Source: Gammaproteobacteria bacterium (lineage in GTDB: Bacteria; Pseudomonadota; Gammaproteobacteria; Enterobacterales; Neiellaceae). Taken from it: a stretch of DNA of 64,000 bases. The number at the start of each line of letters is the position of its first letter. Within the stretch, counting starts at the first letter, position 1. The DNA is taken from positions 1 through 64,000 of the forward strand of contig JAFOOX010000040.1 of NCBI GenBank assembly GCA_017425245.1. The letters are read 5' to 3'. Below are positions 47,411 through 56,428 of the stretch, in pieces. The translations under genes and the position numbers were made by a program. The notes beneath the pieces are model-generated. The model did not search any database. It saw only the letters and a program-made list of their open reading frames with translations, and had not been told where the DNA came from.

Positions 47411-48943
47411 ATGTTCGACCTAAGTATAGTGAGGCCAAATTCCTTTGGCGCTGGAGTGGCTTTGAAGGCCATCTTCGGAGGGGGTTGCGCTTTCGCATTA
47501 GCTTTTATGGTCGGAGCTCAACCGGTAATTGATAGTGTTAGTATCAAAGAACGGCTTGAGGGGGGTTCAAACGGAAGGGCGTTTGAGTCTGCCACAATAG
47601 TAAAAATTGTCGGGGCTGGGTTTGGGGAGAAGCAGAGAGGGGGACCTCCGATTCTTTGGGATCGGGTTGGTTCTTTTCGCGGGATAGATGGTGAATACAG
47701 GCATGGGGATGGTGCGATTGATTCGCCATTTGAAAATGGCACAGCCGTTTCCGGTGCAGATGAACGGCAACCTTGGGCTGAAGCGTCATATGCCGGGTTG
47801 TATGGCAAAGAAGATAATGCGGTATATGTGAAGGAAGATGGGGAAGCATTGGAAGTCAAGACTATCGGCGACGGTATTGTTAGGCGTGTCGTCAAAGAAC
47901 GGACATCTGAAGATCCAGGGCAATATGTAGTGAATGGGCCACAGGGCTTCATTGGTAAACCGCGCGAGTATGGTGGAAAGAATCCGCCGCCGGGCAATGA
48001 TTATTTATACGTTTCTTGGTGGGTAAAGCAAAAATACCACCCAGCCCGAGTGTCGAATTATACGCTTAGTTATGAGGCTGGCAAGTTCCTTCCGGGCGAT
48101 ACTTTTCTGGTAGAGGGTACGAGATACACGGGAAAAGTGCTTGGTTTTCCGAGCGCTGATGGAAATTTTGCTGCTGTAGTGTTTTCTGACAGGGCAATGA
48201 TAGGCGCAAAGGCTCTCGGGAAAAGATTAGTTAAAACTGATTCAAAGGGGGCGTTGATTACCGGCCCTGGCGCTGCTGTGGCGATTCCAGGCTCACCTTA
48301 CAACTCTGATGGTTCAAATAAGTTTCTGAGAGTATGGGATAACCCGAACGGTAAAGGTTTCAGGTTGTCGTGGACGCAGACTACGTTGGGTTTCGGGGTG
48401 GTTCCTGGTGCCACAAAGCCAAACGTTTGGTATACATGGCCTGGAGTGGAAAACGAATGGAATCATGCTGAACTTGAAGTTGACTTAAAGGCGTTGAAAT
48501 TAAGGGCGTGGGTAAATAACGCGCTTTTTGTAAATGTTAGTCTGGAGAGTGCGGCTCGAGACAAGAATTTTAGTCCGACAGTAAGTTTGCTAGGCTGGGA
48601 TGGCCAATATCAATACTATCAGCTGACTGAATTCGGTGACATCTATATAGATAATAGTCTCCAGCGAGTTATTGTTTCTAATAAGGCAACTTGGGCAGAG
48701 GCGTCTGTGGCTCCGGCGGTTGCTTCCTCTGGGGCTAGTCTGGTAGCGCCGAGATTGAAAGAAGTACAGTATCCATTGAAATGGACTGACACGGAGATTG
48801 AGGCCGAGATATATGTCGGCGCGTATGAGCATTGTGCTGTCGATGGGCTTTACCTTTACGTTTCAAACGGCTCAGGGGTGTTCAACGCGGATGGCTATAA
48901 ATTACCAGGTAAGGCGTGTCCTGCGGCACCAAAGATTTTATAA
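47411..48943 (+). CDS. Unrecognised large secreted protein
   Basis: I do not recognise this 510-residue protein. A hydrophobic segment (about 15-36, F-G-G-G-C-A-F-A-L-A-F-M-V-G-A) should act as a signal peptide. The region after it (V-S-I-K-E-R-L...I-V-K-I-V-G-A-G-F-G) looks like an IPT/TIG-type strand pattern. The middle (about 190-430) is rich in Trp, Tyr and Gly (Y-L-Y-V-S-W-W-V-K, F-G-D-I-Y-I-D-N-S) and recalls lectin-like or lyase-like jelly rolls. No sorting tail or lipobox is present. The ATG at 47411 has AGAGG nine bases upstream. A matrix or surface role is suggested only by context. Confidence 0.6.
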   Translation: MFDLSIVRPNSFGAGVALKAIFGGGCAFALAFMVGAQPVIDSVSIKERLEGGSNGRAFESATIVKIVGAGFGEKQRGGPPILWDRVGSFRGIDGEYRHGDGAIDSPFENGTAVSGADERQPWAEASYAGLYGKEDNAVYVKEDGEALEVKTIGDGIVRRVVKERTSEDPGQYVVNGPQGFIGKPREYGGKNPPPGNDYLYVSWWVKQKYHPARVSNYTLSYEAGKFLPGDTFLVEGTRYTGKVLGFPSADGNFAAVVFSDRAMIGAKALGKRLVKTDSKGALITGPGAAVAIPGSPYNSDGSNKFLRVWDNPNGKGFRLSWTQTTLGFGVVPGATKPNVWYTWPGVENEWNHAELEVDLKALKLRAWVNNALFVNVSLESAARDKNFSPTVSLLGWDGQYQYYQLTEFGDIYIDNSLQRVIVSNKATWAEASVAPAVASSGASLVAPRLKEVQYPLKWTDTEIEAEIYVGAYEHCAVDGLYLYVSNGSGVFNADGYKLPGKACPAAPKIL

Positions 48944-49004
48944 CTTCTGGAGTCAGGGTTGATTGTGGCGTTTCGTAGCTCGAAAAGTTCGGGAGGGTAT
49001 ATAG

Positions 49005-50279
49005 ATGTGCCAGAAACTGCTCCAAAAGGCTACTGTGATGCTAGCATTGGTTGTGTCAGGCTGCGCCACTCACACTCAGGTTGAGATTCCTGCCACAGCG
49101 GCAGGAGCGGAGCTGCCGACCGGGGCGCTTATAATGGATGTGTGGCCTGATGTGAATGATCCCTCAGCAGATGCAAATTGGTATGCTGCTACAATGGGCA
49201 CTCCAGCGTTTAGTAGGTTTATAGCTTCTGCTGACGTGGCCTCTATACCTAATCACTTGTTTGTTGGAAAATTGTCGGGGTATTTCATCCCTGAGGTCGA
49301 TGGTTCATACGTATTGGCCATTTCGGGCGAGCAGACGGGGGCATTGTATTTTTCGGGAGTTGGTGGAGATTCGACTCTTGGGTTAGTCGCGTCTTTCTCT
49401 GCGCCGACCGGGCGTAAGGTGTGGACGACGCAGAGCTCTCAGCTCAGCAAGTCGTATTCTTTGAAAGCTGGAGTAAGGTACCCCTTCGATGCGTTCGTGT
49501 GGGACAGGGCTGCCTATGACTACCTTGCTGTGGCGTGGGCGAAAGTTAACGCTGATGGTAGCTTGACCCCTTTTCAGATTGTTGGTGGCAACACTGTCGC
49601 TCCAAGAATTGACACCAAGGACCCTGAGGCCGATCAGAAGTCCTATGAAACCGGCTATCGGGTTGGCTATACAGATGGTCGTTATTCATTTCCGTTTGAC
49701 CTTTCTTTTCCTTTTAGAGACTCAGATGGTGATGGATTGCCTGATAATTGGGAGATCGCTCACGGTCTAAACCCCAATAGTGATGGAGATGCATTGCTAG
49801 ATCACGATGGTGATGGTCTTTATGCGCTTTTGGAGTTCATGATTGGTTCGAATCCGATGGCCGCAGATACTGATGGTGACGGTTTGCCTGACGGATGGGA
49901 GTATGCCCGTGGTTTAGGCGTCTTGGATGCAACAGATGCTGCTTCTTTAGACCCTGTGAGCGGGCTCACATTCTTGGCTCTTTATAAGGCAGAGACCGGA
50001 CCTAAGTATGTTTTGAGCTTCACATGGGCTCCCGTGCTGGTGCGGGAAGACGGTACAGCTATTGCCGAAGATGAAATTGCAACGCTGGTTGTTCAGTATG
50101 GGCTAGATGGCAGCAACCTTGATGCCACCTATGAAATGCCAGCGCCAGCGGCTGGTGCCGTTGATGTACCAGTGACTGAGTTGGGAACCTACTACGTCTC
50201 GTTGCTAGTCAAGGATATCAACGGGATCATGAGTGAGGCATCGGCCTCCATTGAAGTTCGCGCCCGAACATTGGATTGA
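49005..50279 (+). CDS. Lipoprotein with PA14-like domain, calcium-type repeats and fibronectin-like module
   Basis: Predicted lipoprotein of 424 residues (lipobox V-S-G-C, Cys20). Residues about 40-190 resemble a PA14-like beta-sandwich (G-K-L-S-G-Y-F-I-P-E-V-D-G-S-Y). Two or three thrombospondin type 3-like repeats follow: D-S-D-G-D-G-L-P-D-N-W-E, D-H-D-G-D-G-L and D-T-D-G-D-G-L-P-D-G-W-E, which normally bind calcium. The last 90 residues form a fibronectin-like module comparable to those at 20308 and 20847. GGGAGG lies eight bases before the ATG. Probably surface- or matrix-associated; ligand unknown. Confidence 0.7.
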   Translation: MCQKLLQKATVMLALVVSGCATHTQVEIPATAAGAELPTGALIMDVWPDVNDPSADANWYAATMGTPAFSRFIASADVASIPNHLFVGKLSGYFIPEVDGSYVLAISGEQTGALYFSGVGGDSTLGLVASFSAPTGRKVWTTQSSQLSKSYSLKAGVRYPFDAFVWDRAAYDYLAVAWAKVNADGSLTPFQIVGGNTVAPRIDTKDPEADQKSYETGYRVGYTDGRYSFPFDLSFPFRDSDGDGLPDNWEIAHGLNPNSDGDALLDHDGDGLYALLEFMIGSNPMAADTDGDGLPDGWEYARGLGVLDATDAASLDPVSGLTFLALYKAETGPKYVLSFTWAPVLVREDGTAIAEDEIATLVVQYGLDGSNLDATYEMPAPAAGAVDVPVTELGTYYVSLLVKDINGIMSEASASIEVRARTLD

Positions 50280-50320
50280 TGTATGGATGCGGTTCTAAGG
50301 GGGAAACCAGTCGTTGGGCA

Positions 50321-50592
50321 CGTCATTCCGCACCTGATTCTGGATTTTTTTCGGCGACGTTCGCTACACGTTTGACGAAGTTTGCTAGGTTCCGCGATTC
50401 TCACCGTTTGGCTCCAGCCTGCGGTAGGTATGCCGATGATGGTTAAGACATCTGTGATCTGGTCATACCTTGGCAACTTAACCGAGCAACACTAATGCAA
50501 GACACCATTGGTGTCAGGAAGTTATTTATCGGCCTCTTGGTCACGTGACATTCGTCACATAAAGCATTCTCGAAATTAGGTGCGGAATGACG
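50321..50592. repeat. 272-bp element bounded by perfect 15-bp inverted repeats
   Basis: CGTCATTCCGCACCT (50321-50335) and its exact reverse complement (50578-50592) enclose 242 bases with no convincing gene. The interior holds GACACC-ATT-GGTGTC and the 10-bp palindrome GTCACGTGAC. The end sequence resembles widespread short extragenic repeats beginning GTCATTCC. It could be a small non-autonomous element (MITE-like) or two separate extragenic repeats; no target duplication is visible. Confidence 0.55.
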
Positions 50593-50593
50593 G

Positions 50594-50690
50594 TTGGATC
50601 CACGACTACCGCTTGGGGGGCGATCCCGCCCAAGTGACCAACATCAGCATCGTTCAGGAGACCATCATCGAGGTCCGTGCTCGCTGCTGG
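50594..50690 (+). pseudogene. Possible C-terminal remnant of a native gene
   Basis: This sliver is GC-rich, unlike its AT-rich surroundings. In one frame it reads without stops as D-P-A-Q-V-T-N-I-S-I-V-Q-E-T-I-I-E-V-R-A-R. The I-E-V-R-A-R end is shared with the lipoprotein ending at 50279. It directly abuts the inverted-repeat element and runs into the end of the acyltransferase. It may be the tail of a related gene left by rearrangement, but it is short and the match is only six residues. Confidence 0.25.
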
Positions 50691-51762
50691 CAGATTCATT
50701 CATTAATCGGTTACGGAATTTCGGTAATAGAAGTGAGCTTAAATTCTTGGTGAGGGCGGTGGCAATGGGAGCCGTCATCCAGCTTGCGCCTACTACCAAG
50801 GCGATTTTGGTTGCTGCAGTAATAGGAGACTCTTTCACCGACAGCAATCCAAGCCATTTTTCACAAGCAAAGATAAAAAATGAGTGAGTCATGAATATCG
50901 AATAGGCGTGGGTGCTCGTATAGTCTAAGAATAGCCTGATATAAGTTAGCCGATATAAAACGGATAGAATGATGTTACGCATTGCGATTATCGTGGCGAC
51001 AGCAAAAAATGAGCACAGTAAGTAATATATGTCAGGAGCATAGGAATGGCTGGCTAGTCCGATCTCAATTTGGAAGCTGTAAGGCAATGCTGCAGCGCCA
51101 AGGGCGCAAAATAGGGCCGCAGTGAGCGCAGTGCGAAGCATTTTGGGGTGATTTGTGTAGGTTATATATAAAGCTCCTAGAAAGAAGAACCCTGCATTTG
51201 CAATTGGTTGGTACATATTGTGACCCGCTAAAAACAACTCACGATATATTGAAGATGAAAATTCTGCTGCTCCGAGTAGTAGGCTGATGACGATCGGTGG
51301 CAATAGCCATTTTCGAGATGCCTTGCTCAGTATGAAAAATGGTAAGCTAAGGACCACGATCACAATCATGGCGTGTATGAACCAAACTTGACCTATTGGA
51401 AAAAACAGGTCTCCATTTTTTGGGATTATCAAGATTAGTCTCAGGAGACTATCAGGCATGGGCAGAGATGCTTGCTGATTTAACGCCAATCCACCAATCA
51501 CGGCAATAGCTATAATCGCATAGTAAGGGGTAGCGATGCTTATCATTCGTCTATAAAGGTAACTTCCATTTGATGTGGAACGCAAGTAACTTCCGTAAGA
51601 TACGGCCCCCGACACAAAAAATAGTAACGGCAACAAAGCGTGAAAAAATTCGGAGTAGGGTGGAAATAACCAGAAGAGCCCAAGATGCCCCAGGACTACG
51701 CGCAAAATTGATACGCCACGAAGACTATTAAGATAATCGCGCGTTTCTTCTGAAATCTTCAC
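50665..51762 (-). CDS. Membrane acyltransferase (acyltransferase 3 family)
   Basis: Inner-membrane protein of 365 residues with about ten helices. L-R-G-V-S-I-L-R-V-V-L-G-H near the N-terminus contains the conserved Arg and catalytic His of acyltransferase family 3. Such enzymes O-acylate (often acetylate) exopolysaccharide or O-antigen sugars. It is on the opposite strand from most of the locus and AT-rich, suggesting later acquisition together with the hydrolase pseudogene 49 bases upstream. Confidence 0.82.
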   Translation of the reverse strand: MKISEETRDYLNSLRGVSILRVVLGHLGLFWLFPPYSEFFHALLPLLFFVSGAVSYGSYLRSTSNGSYLYRRMISIATPYYAIIAIAVIGGLALNQQASLPMPDSLLRLILIIPKNGDLFFPIGQVWFIHAMIVIVVLSLPFFILSKASRKWLLPPIVISLLLGAAEFSSSIYRELFLAGHNMYQPIANAGFFFLGALYITYTNHPKMLRTALTAALFCALGAAALPYSFQIEIGLASHSYAPDIYYLLCSFFAVATIIAMRNIILSVLYRLTYIRLFLDYTSTHAYSIFMTHSFFIFACEKWLGLLSVKESPITAATKIALVVGASWMTAPIATALTKNLSSLLLPKFRNRLMNESASSEHGPR

Positions 51763-51811
51763 AGCCTAGTCTCCCTAAAGTGGCCCCTGTGTGGGCCGGT
51801 CTGGCTCTTCA

Positions 51812-52582
51812 TTACTTATTGCAACTGGTTGTCAGCGGAGTCATTCGCCGTGCTGCTGCCATGACGTTGCCGGCCCATATCTTGTAAACTTCTGGGCTAA
51901 AGTGAACGCCATCTTCTGCATAATATCGCGGATTGGGCCGGCCGTTGGTATTGAGTAGTCCTTGATTGGCATCGATGAACGTCCATCCGTGAGCGGGTGC
52001 TTGCTGACGCATCCATTCGTTTGCCTGGCGGTAAGCTGGCCAACGATGAAATCTGGCTGGGCTAGGCTTGATGGCGAGCAAAAATAACCTGGCGAGTGGC
52101 AAGTTATGGTGGAATTTATCTGCGAATTGAATTAAAGGCGCGGTGAAGTTACTTAACTTTGCTCCATATGCCAGATCATTGTCCCCTTCGTAAAAAAATA
52201 CTAGTTTAGGGTTGTAACTAAATGCTAGATCATTAGAGAGAATGTTAACATCACGCATCGTGGAGCCACCAAAGCCGCGATTGATGATCAAAACTACCGG
52301 CATCATGTTTGAATGTGTGCCTCATTCTGATAGTGCTGGAGCCAACAAATAGCATGCAGGCGTTACCCCTTTTTAGCTTTTGAGTCTCCTGCTCGAACTG
52401 TGCGAGAGCGGCAGACCAATTTTCTTTTGCTTGCTTGCGCTCGTAGGTTGCTGGTGTTCCTGTTAGTGTTTTTGTGCTTTGATTGGCTTGTGTGGAGAAA
52501 GCCAAGACACACAGGATGATAACCCCAAAAAAACATGTGGCGTAGCTATAAAGCAGAAGCGAGGCATGCGGTTTGTGGTCAT
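51812..52582 (-). pseudogene. Frameshifted SGNH/GDSL hydrolase
   Basis: Remains of a secreted SGNH hydrolase spread over three frames. The best start (ATG at 52582) gives a leader. Restoring one base in a T7 run on the minus strand (52527-52533) joins it to F-F-G-V-I-I-L-C-V-L-A-F-S, a normal signal peptide. The next frame carries L-F-V-G-S-S-T-I-R-M (block I serine). Near 52300 another shift is needed to reach I-N-R-G-F-G-G-S (block II), Y-E-G-D-N-D (block III) and D-G-V-H-F-S (block V). Either a decaying gene or two sequencing errors. Members of this family occur in exopolysaccharide loci. Confidence 0.75.
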
Positions 52583-52706
52583 AGGCTCACGGCTATAGTA
52601 ATGACAGGGGCACGCTACCCAGTTAGATGGCGGTGATTGCAGCATTGTGCGGTGCAGCAGAAGTCGCTATTGTCCTGATTTGCAGGTGGCGAGGGAAGGC
52701 AGAGTT

Positions 52707-53849
52707 GTGATTATTATCTTAGAACCAGTGCGCACGGGGCTAGAACACCAGGCGTTCAACACCGCCCTTATCCAGGCAGCAGTGGTGGCCTTCCCCGGCC
52801 AAGAGATTCAGTTCTGGGCAGATCAGTCCCACTTGGATTCTATTGCCGACATGTTGGGACCAGCGCATGGCGTCAGGTTGATGGCGGTCGCCATTGCTCC
52901 ACGTCGCGCCAGTTTGTGGCAGCGCTTTTGGCCAGACAACATCCTTGCGCGGCAGGCTTTGGCGTGTGCGCAGGAGCCCGGTAGTCGCGTCGTGTTCTCG
53001 TCCATCAGTACCCCATTATTGTGGGCTTGCCGCTTGCGGATGTTTGCCAAGCCCAGTCATCAGGTGGGGGCCGTGCTGCACGGTGGCTTGGCCGAGCTAC
53101 GCTGGCGTCCCAAATTCAACCTGTGGAAGCGCTGGACCGGCTTGCGCTGGGCGTTGGCCAACAGCCCAGACTGGATGAGGTTTTGGGTGCTGGAGCCGAG
53201 TATTGCTGAAGCGCTGGTGCGTTTTGCGCCTGAACTGGTGGCTCGTTTTGCAGTGTTCCCCCATCCGTTGCCGCCTGATCTTGTTGGCGTAGAACACCAA
53301 GCGCCGCAAGCGCCATTGACGATCGGTTTGCTGGGGTTGGCGACGCCACAAAAAGGGTTGCTGCGCTTTCTGGCAATTTCCGAAGCCCTGCAGGGCAAGG
53401 GGGCCGAATATCATCTGGTGGGCAGAATCCATCAGGAGTGGCGGAGTCGAGTGGAAGGCCGACTCGGCGTGTTGGCGCGGAAACCGGAGCAGCAGCCGAT
53501 GGCCCGCGAGCTCTTTGTCAGTCGTGCCCGCCAGTTGAGCTACGCTGCCTTCTTTTTCGATGGTGAGCACTATGCGCTGACGGCATCAGGCGTGTTGCTC
53601 GACTGTATCGCCATGGGTATTCCGCTGCTTGGATGCCGTCACCCGTTATTTACGGCGTTGGAGGCGGAGGTTGGCGAAATTGGTCATTTTTGTCAGCCAG
53701 GCGAAGAGACTGCCATGGTTGATCAGGTGATCACGAGCTTTGATCCGGTGCGTCACCGGCAACAGTGTGAAGCGATGCTACGGCTGCGTGAGCCACGCAT
53801 GATTGCCGCCTTGGCGGCTCGTCTCCAAGGGTTATTGCCGCCCCGTTAG
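52707..53849 (+). CDS. Divergent glycosyltransferase-like protein
   Basis: Protein of 380 residues with a GT-B-like layout, but with weak motifs. The N-terminal half has E-P-V-R-T-G-L-E-H-Q-A-F-N and the donor half T-I-G-L-L-G-L-A-T-P-Q-K-G and L-D-C-I-A-M-G-I-P-L. It lacks the usual E-x7-E. The start is GTG at 52707 with GGAAGG seven bases upstream; an in-frame GTG at 52647 would add an unlikely leader. GC-rich again, marking the return of native composition. It ends 4 bases inside the convergent GT2 gene. Confidence 0.65.
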   Translation: MIIILEPVRTGLEHQAFNTALIQAAVVAFPGQEIQFWADQSHLDSIADMLGPAHGVRLMAVAIAPRRASLWQRFWPDNILARQALACAQEPGSRVVFSSISTPLLWACRLRMFAKPSHQVGAVLHGGLAELRWRPKFNLWKRWTGLRWALANSPDWMRFWVLEPSIAEALVRFAPELVARFAVFPHPLPPDLVGVEHQAPQAPLTIGLLGLATPQKGLLRFLAISEALQGKGAEYHLVGRIHQEWRSRVEGRLGVLARKPEQQPMARELFVSRARQLSYAAFFFDGEHYALTASGVLLDCIAMGIPLLGCRHPLFTALEAEVGEIGHFCQPGEETAMVDQVITSFDPVRHRQQCEAMLRLREPRMIAALAARLQGLLPPR

Positions 53850-54736
53850 CGGGACGCTCGCCATACCAGCAGTGGCGCCACCGCCAGATTACGCCAGCCA
53901 GCCTTTTGCCATGGATAGCAGCGGATGGATTGAATGGCCGCTGCAATTGCCGGCCACAGCTTTCCACCTTTGGCCCGATAGTAGGCCCAGCGGGCATAGA
54001 AGGCAGCCCAGATTTTTTGTTGTTCTGCAACCGGCAGCAGGTTCGGGTTGGCCGTGAAAAATTTGGTCATGGACATCCTGACCGAATTGAAACGGCGTTC
54101 TTTGTCACTCGAGATCTGGTCCGGAAACACCCGATACTTGGCAAAGAATTCGGGCAGATAGTGAAAGGTGCAATGGGGCGAGTAGCGTAACCACATCTCA
54201 AAATCGGCAGCTACGCGCACGGACGCATCAAATGGACCGCAGCGTTCGAGACAATGACGGCGCATCATTGCCGTGTTGCCGGAAACACAGTTGTCCTTCA
54301 GCAGCTCACGATAGATTCGGCCACTGAAACGGGGCATGTTATAGCGGCTGGTTTCCCGTCCTTCGCCGTCAATAGTGATTAGGTCACCATACAAAATATC
54401 GATTTCCGGATGTTCCGCCATGAAGGCTAACTGTCGTTCCAGCTTGCCCGGCAGCCAGATATTGTCGGAATCCAAAAAGCAGATGAAGTCACCGCTGGCG
54501 CGGGTTAGGGCAAGATTCTGGGCTGCGGGCTGGCCCTGATTGGCTTGCTGCAGAAAGATGAAATCGTCGCGTCCGAGCCAGGGCTGAAGTATCTCGAGCG
54601 TATTATCGGTTGAGCCATCATCAACCACGATGAGCTGCAGATCTGGATAGTTTTGGGCGTAGACACTGGCAATGGCTTCCGTAATCAGCTTGGCACGGTT
54701 ATAGGTCGTCATGATCACCGAGATTTTTGCTGCCAT
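53846..54736 (-). CDS. Family 2 glycosyltransferase
   Basis: GT-A enzyme of 296 residues. I-S-V-I-M-T-T-Y-N-R-A, V-D-D-G-S-T-D-N and the metal-binding F-L-D-S-D-N-I-W are clear. The ATG at 54736 has AAGGAG eight bases upstream and is preferred to the ATG at 54745. It lies directly downstream of the sugar-phosphate transferase on the same strand (12 bases), so it may add the second sugar of the repeat unit. Sugar unknown. Confidence 0.85.
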   Translation of the reverse strand: MAAKISVIMTTYNRAKLITEAIASVYAQNYPDLQLIVVDDGSTDNTLEILQPWLGRDDFIFLQQANQGQPAAQNLALTRASGDFICFLDSDNIWLPGKLERQLAFMAEHPEIDILYGDLITIDGEGRETSRYNMPRFSGRIYRELLKDNCVSGNTAMMRRHCLERCGPFDASVRVAADFEMWLRYSPHCTFHYLPEFFAKYRVFPDQISSDKERRFNSVRMSMTKFFTANPNLLPVAEQQKIWAAFYARWAYYRAKGGKLWPAIAAAIQSIRCYPWQKAGWRNLAVAPLLVWRASR

Positions 54737-54748
54737 CAACATCACTCC

Positions 54749-56161
54749 TTAACGCGCGCCTTTCTTCAATAACACCACTTCGGCGGTTTGCACAAAGATG
54801 AACAGATCCAGCAGGAAGCTGCGATGCTTGATGTAGTACAGGTCAAACTTGAGCTTTTCCAAGGCGTCCTCTTCGGTAGCGCCATAGGGATAGCAAAGTT
54901 GGGCCCAGCCGGTCAGTCCGGGCTTTACTGCATGGCGCTCGGCATAGAACGGCAGTTTTTCCTGTAGCTTCTCGACAAACTCTGGCCGCTCAGGCCGCGG
55001 GCCGACGAAGCCCATGTCGCCGCGCAGCACGTTGAGAATCTGTGGCAACTCATCCAGCCGGTACTTGCGAATGAAATGTCCGACGCGGGTGATGCGGTCA
55101 TCGTTGGCCTGGGCCCATTGAGCGCCATGCTTTTCTGCATCGACACGCATTGAACGGAATTTGAGGATTTTGAAGTTCTTGCCGTGCAAGCCAACACGGA
55201 TCTGACGATAGAACAACGGGGCGCCGCGGCGCCCATCTTCTATATATATAGCCAACGCGGTGCCAAGCATCAGCGGCCATACCAGCAGGAACAGTACGGC
55301 GGCGATGGAGAAGTTGAACAGCCAGTCGAGCTGGGTGCGGACGTTATCAGCCGGCCGGAAACCGGTGGAGTAGATCATCCAGCTTGGGTAGACCAGATCA
55401 ACTGCGATTTGACCGGTCTCGCGTTCGATGAATTCAAGCAGATCGGTGATCTCGACGCCGCGCAGTTTGCATTCCAGCAGTTCATACAGCGGCAGATTGC
55501 TGCGCCGCTCATCACAGGCCACCACGATCTCGTCTGCATCGTAGCGATCCACCAGATCGAGCAGCCGGCCAGTGCGGGCGATCTGCAGGTTACGCGGAAT
55601 GGGGTCTGCAGCGTCGCCTGGCGTCGGCAGGTAACCGATGATGGTGAAATTCTGACGGTCAACGCGGCGGCGCATGCGCTGCTCAATGACGGCTGCGCGA
55701 TTGCCAGCGCCAAGAACCAGAATGCGGGTGCGGAACATTTCCAGATCCCGCACCCGTGGTAACACAACGCGAAAGCTGGTGAGCAAGATGGTCGCTGCAA
55801 CAAATGCCGGAACGGACTTGAACGGGCTCATTCCCCACGCTGGGTAAGCCAATAACATCAACGAAATCAGGACGAAGGAAATTGTCAGTCCGAGTGCCAA
55901 ACGCCGCACAACGCCCCGTACTGGCTCGCGCAAACGAGGGTTGTAAAGACCAAGCGCAAACATGCCGAGTAATGACGCACCGACGAAGGTCAGAAGCTGG
56001 CCACCATGACCACTCGCCCAAGCGAAGCGCAACGGCTGGCCGCTGTCGCCGAACAGGCCCGTAAGGACAGTGCCCAAATGGAATGCCGCTATCAAGAGCA
56101 GGGTATCGATGACGGCAATAGTAAAGAAGCTACGTTTCCCGCGTTTCAAGTCCGGCGCCAT
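54749..56161 (-). CDS. XrtA-system sugar-phosphate transferase (initiating glycosyltransferase)
   Basis: Membrane enzyme of 470 residues that should transfer a sugar phosphate to undecaprenyl phosphate and so start repeat-unit synthesis. Four N-terminal helices (to about 130) are followed by a Rossmann-like CoA-binding region (L-V-L-G-A-G-N-R-A). A fifth helix (about 285-310) leads into the bacterial sugar transferase domain, with K-F-R-S-M-R-V-D-A-E, R-K-Y-R-L-D-E-L-P-Q and V-G-P-R-P-E-R. It matches the form found in exosortase A loci. Divergent from the export module. Confidence 0.9.
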   Translation of the reverse strand: MAPDLKRGKRSFFTIAVIDTLLLIAAFHLGTVLTGLFGDSGQPLRFAWASGHGGQLLTFVGASLLGMFALGLYNPRLREPVRGVVRRLALGLTISFVLISLMLLAYPAWGMSPFKSVPAFVAATILLTSFRVVLPRVRDLEMFRTRILVLGAGNRAAVIEQRMRRRVDRQNFTIIGYLPTPGDAADPIPRNLQIARTGRLLDLVDRYDADEIVVACDERRSNLPLYELLECKLRGVEITDLLEFIERETGQIAVDLVYPSWMIYSTGFRPADNVRTQLDWLFNFSIAAVLFLLVWPLMLGTALAIYIEDGRRGAPLFYRQIRVGLHGKNFKILKFRSMRVDAEKHGAQWAQANDDRITRVGHFIRKYRLDELPQILNVLRGDMGFVGPRPERPEFVEKLQEKLPFYAERHAVKPGLTGWAQLCYPYGATEEDALEKLKFDLYYIKHRSFLLDLFIFVQTAEVVLLKKGAR

Positions 56162-56428
56162 CCCATCCGTAGTGCCGCGCGCCGTAACGCGCTTCGAAAG
56201 TGCTGAAGTCTAGCGAAAATCAGGCCTCAGGGCCACCGCTAGCGCCGAGTATCCCAAGCCAAGGAGGCGTATGTAGAATTTCCGGTGGAATCTGAAAAGA
56301 GTGATCCAGCTCATGGATGTTCAACTACTGCCCACCTGAGCTATCCTGTCTGGGAAATCCGGCGCGTGACCTCGGGGAGGCGTGCCTCCGGTCATTGAGT
56401 TAACGGGTATTTGACAGGGAGACAGGCC
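56162..56428. promoter_or_regulatory. Divergent control region of the exopolysaccharide export genes
   Basis: 267 bases between the divergent sugar transferase and Wza-like genes, with no gene seen. CTAGCG (56210-56215) and CGCTAG (56237-56242) enclose GGCC-TCAG-GGCC, giving a nested stem. GGAGGC-GT-GCCTCC lies near 56376-56390. I see no convincing sigma54 site here. Promoters for both directions must lie within it. Confidence 0.4.

Noticed and set aside
50192-50476. 94-codon minus-strand frame after the lipoprotein
   Set aside because: It overlaps the lipoprotein's end and one inverted repeat, with no recognisable features or start signal.
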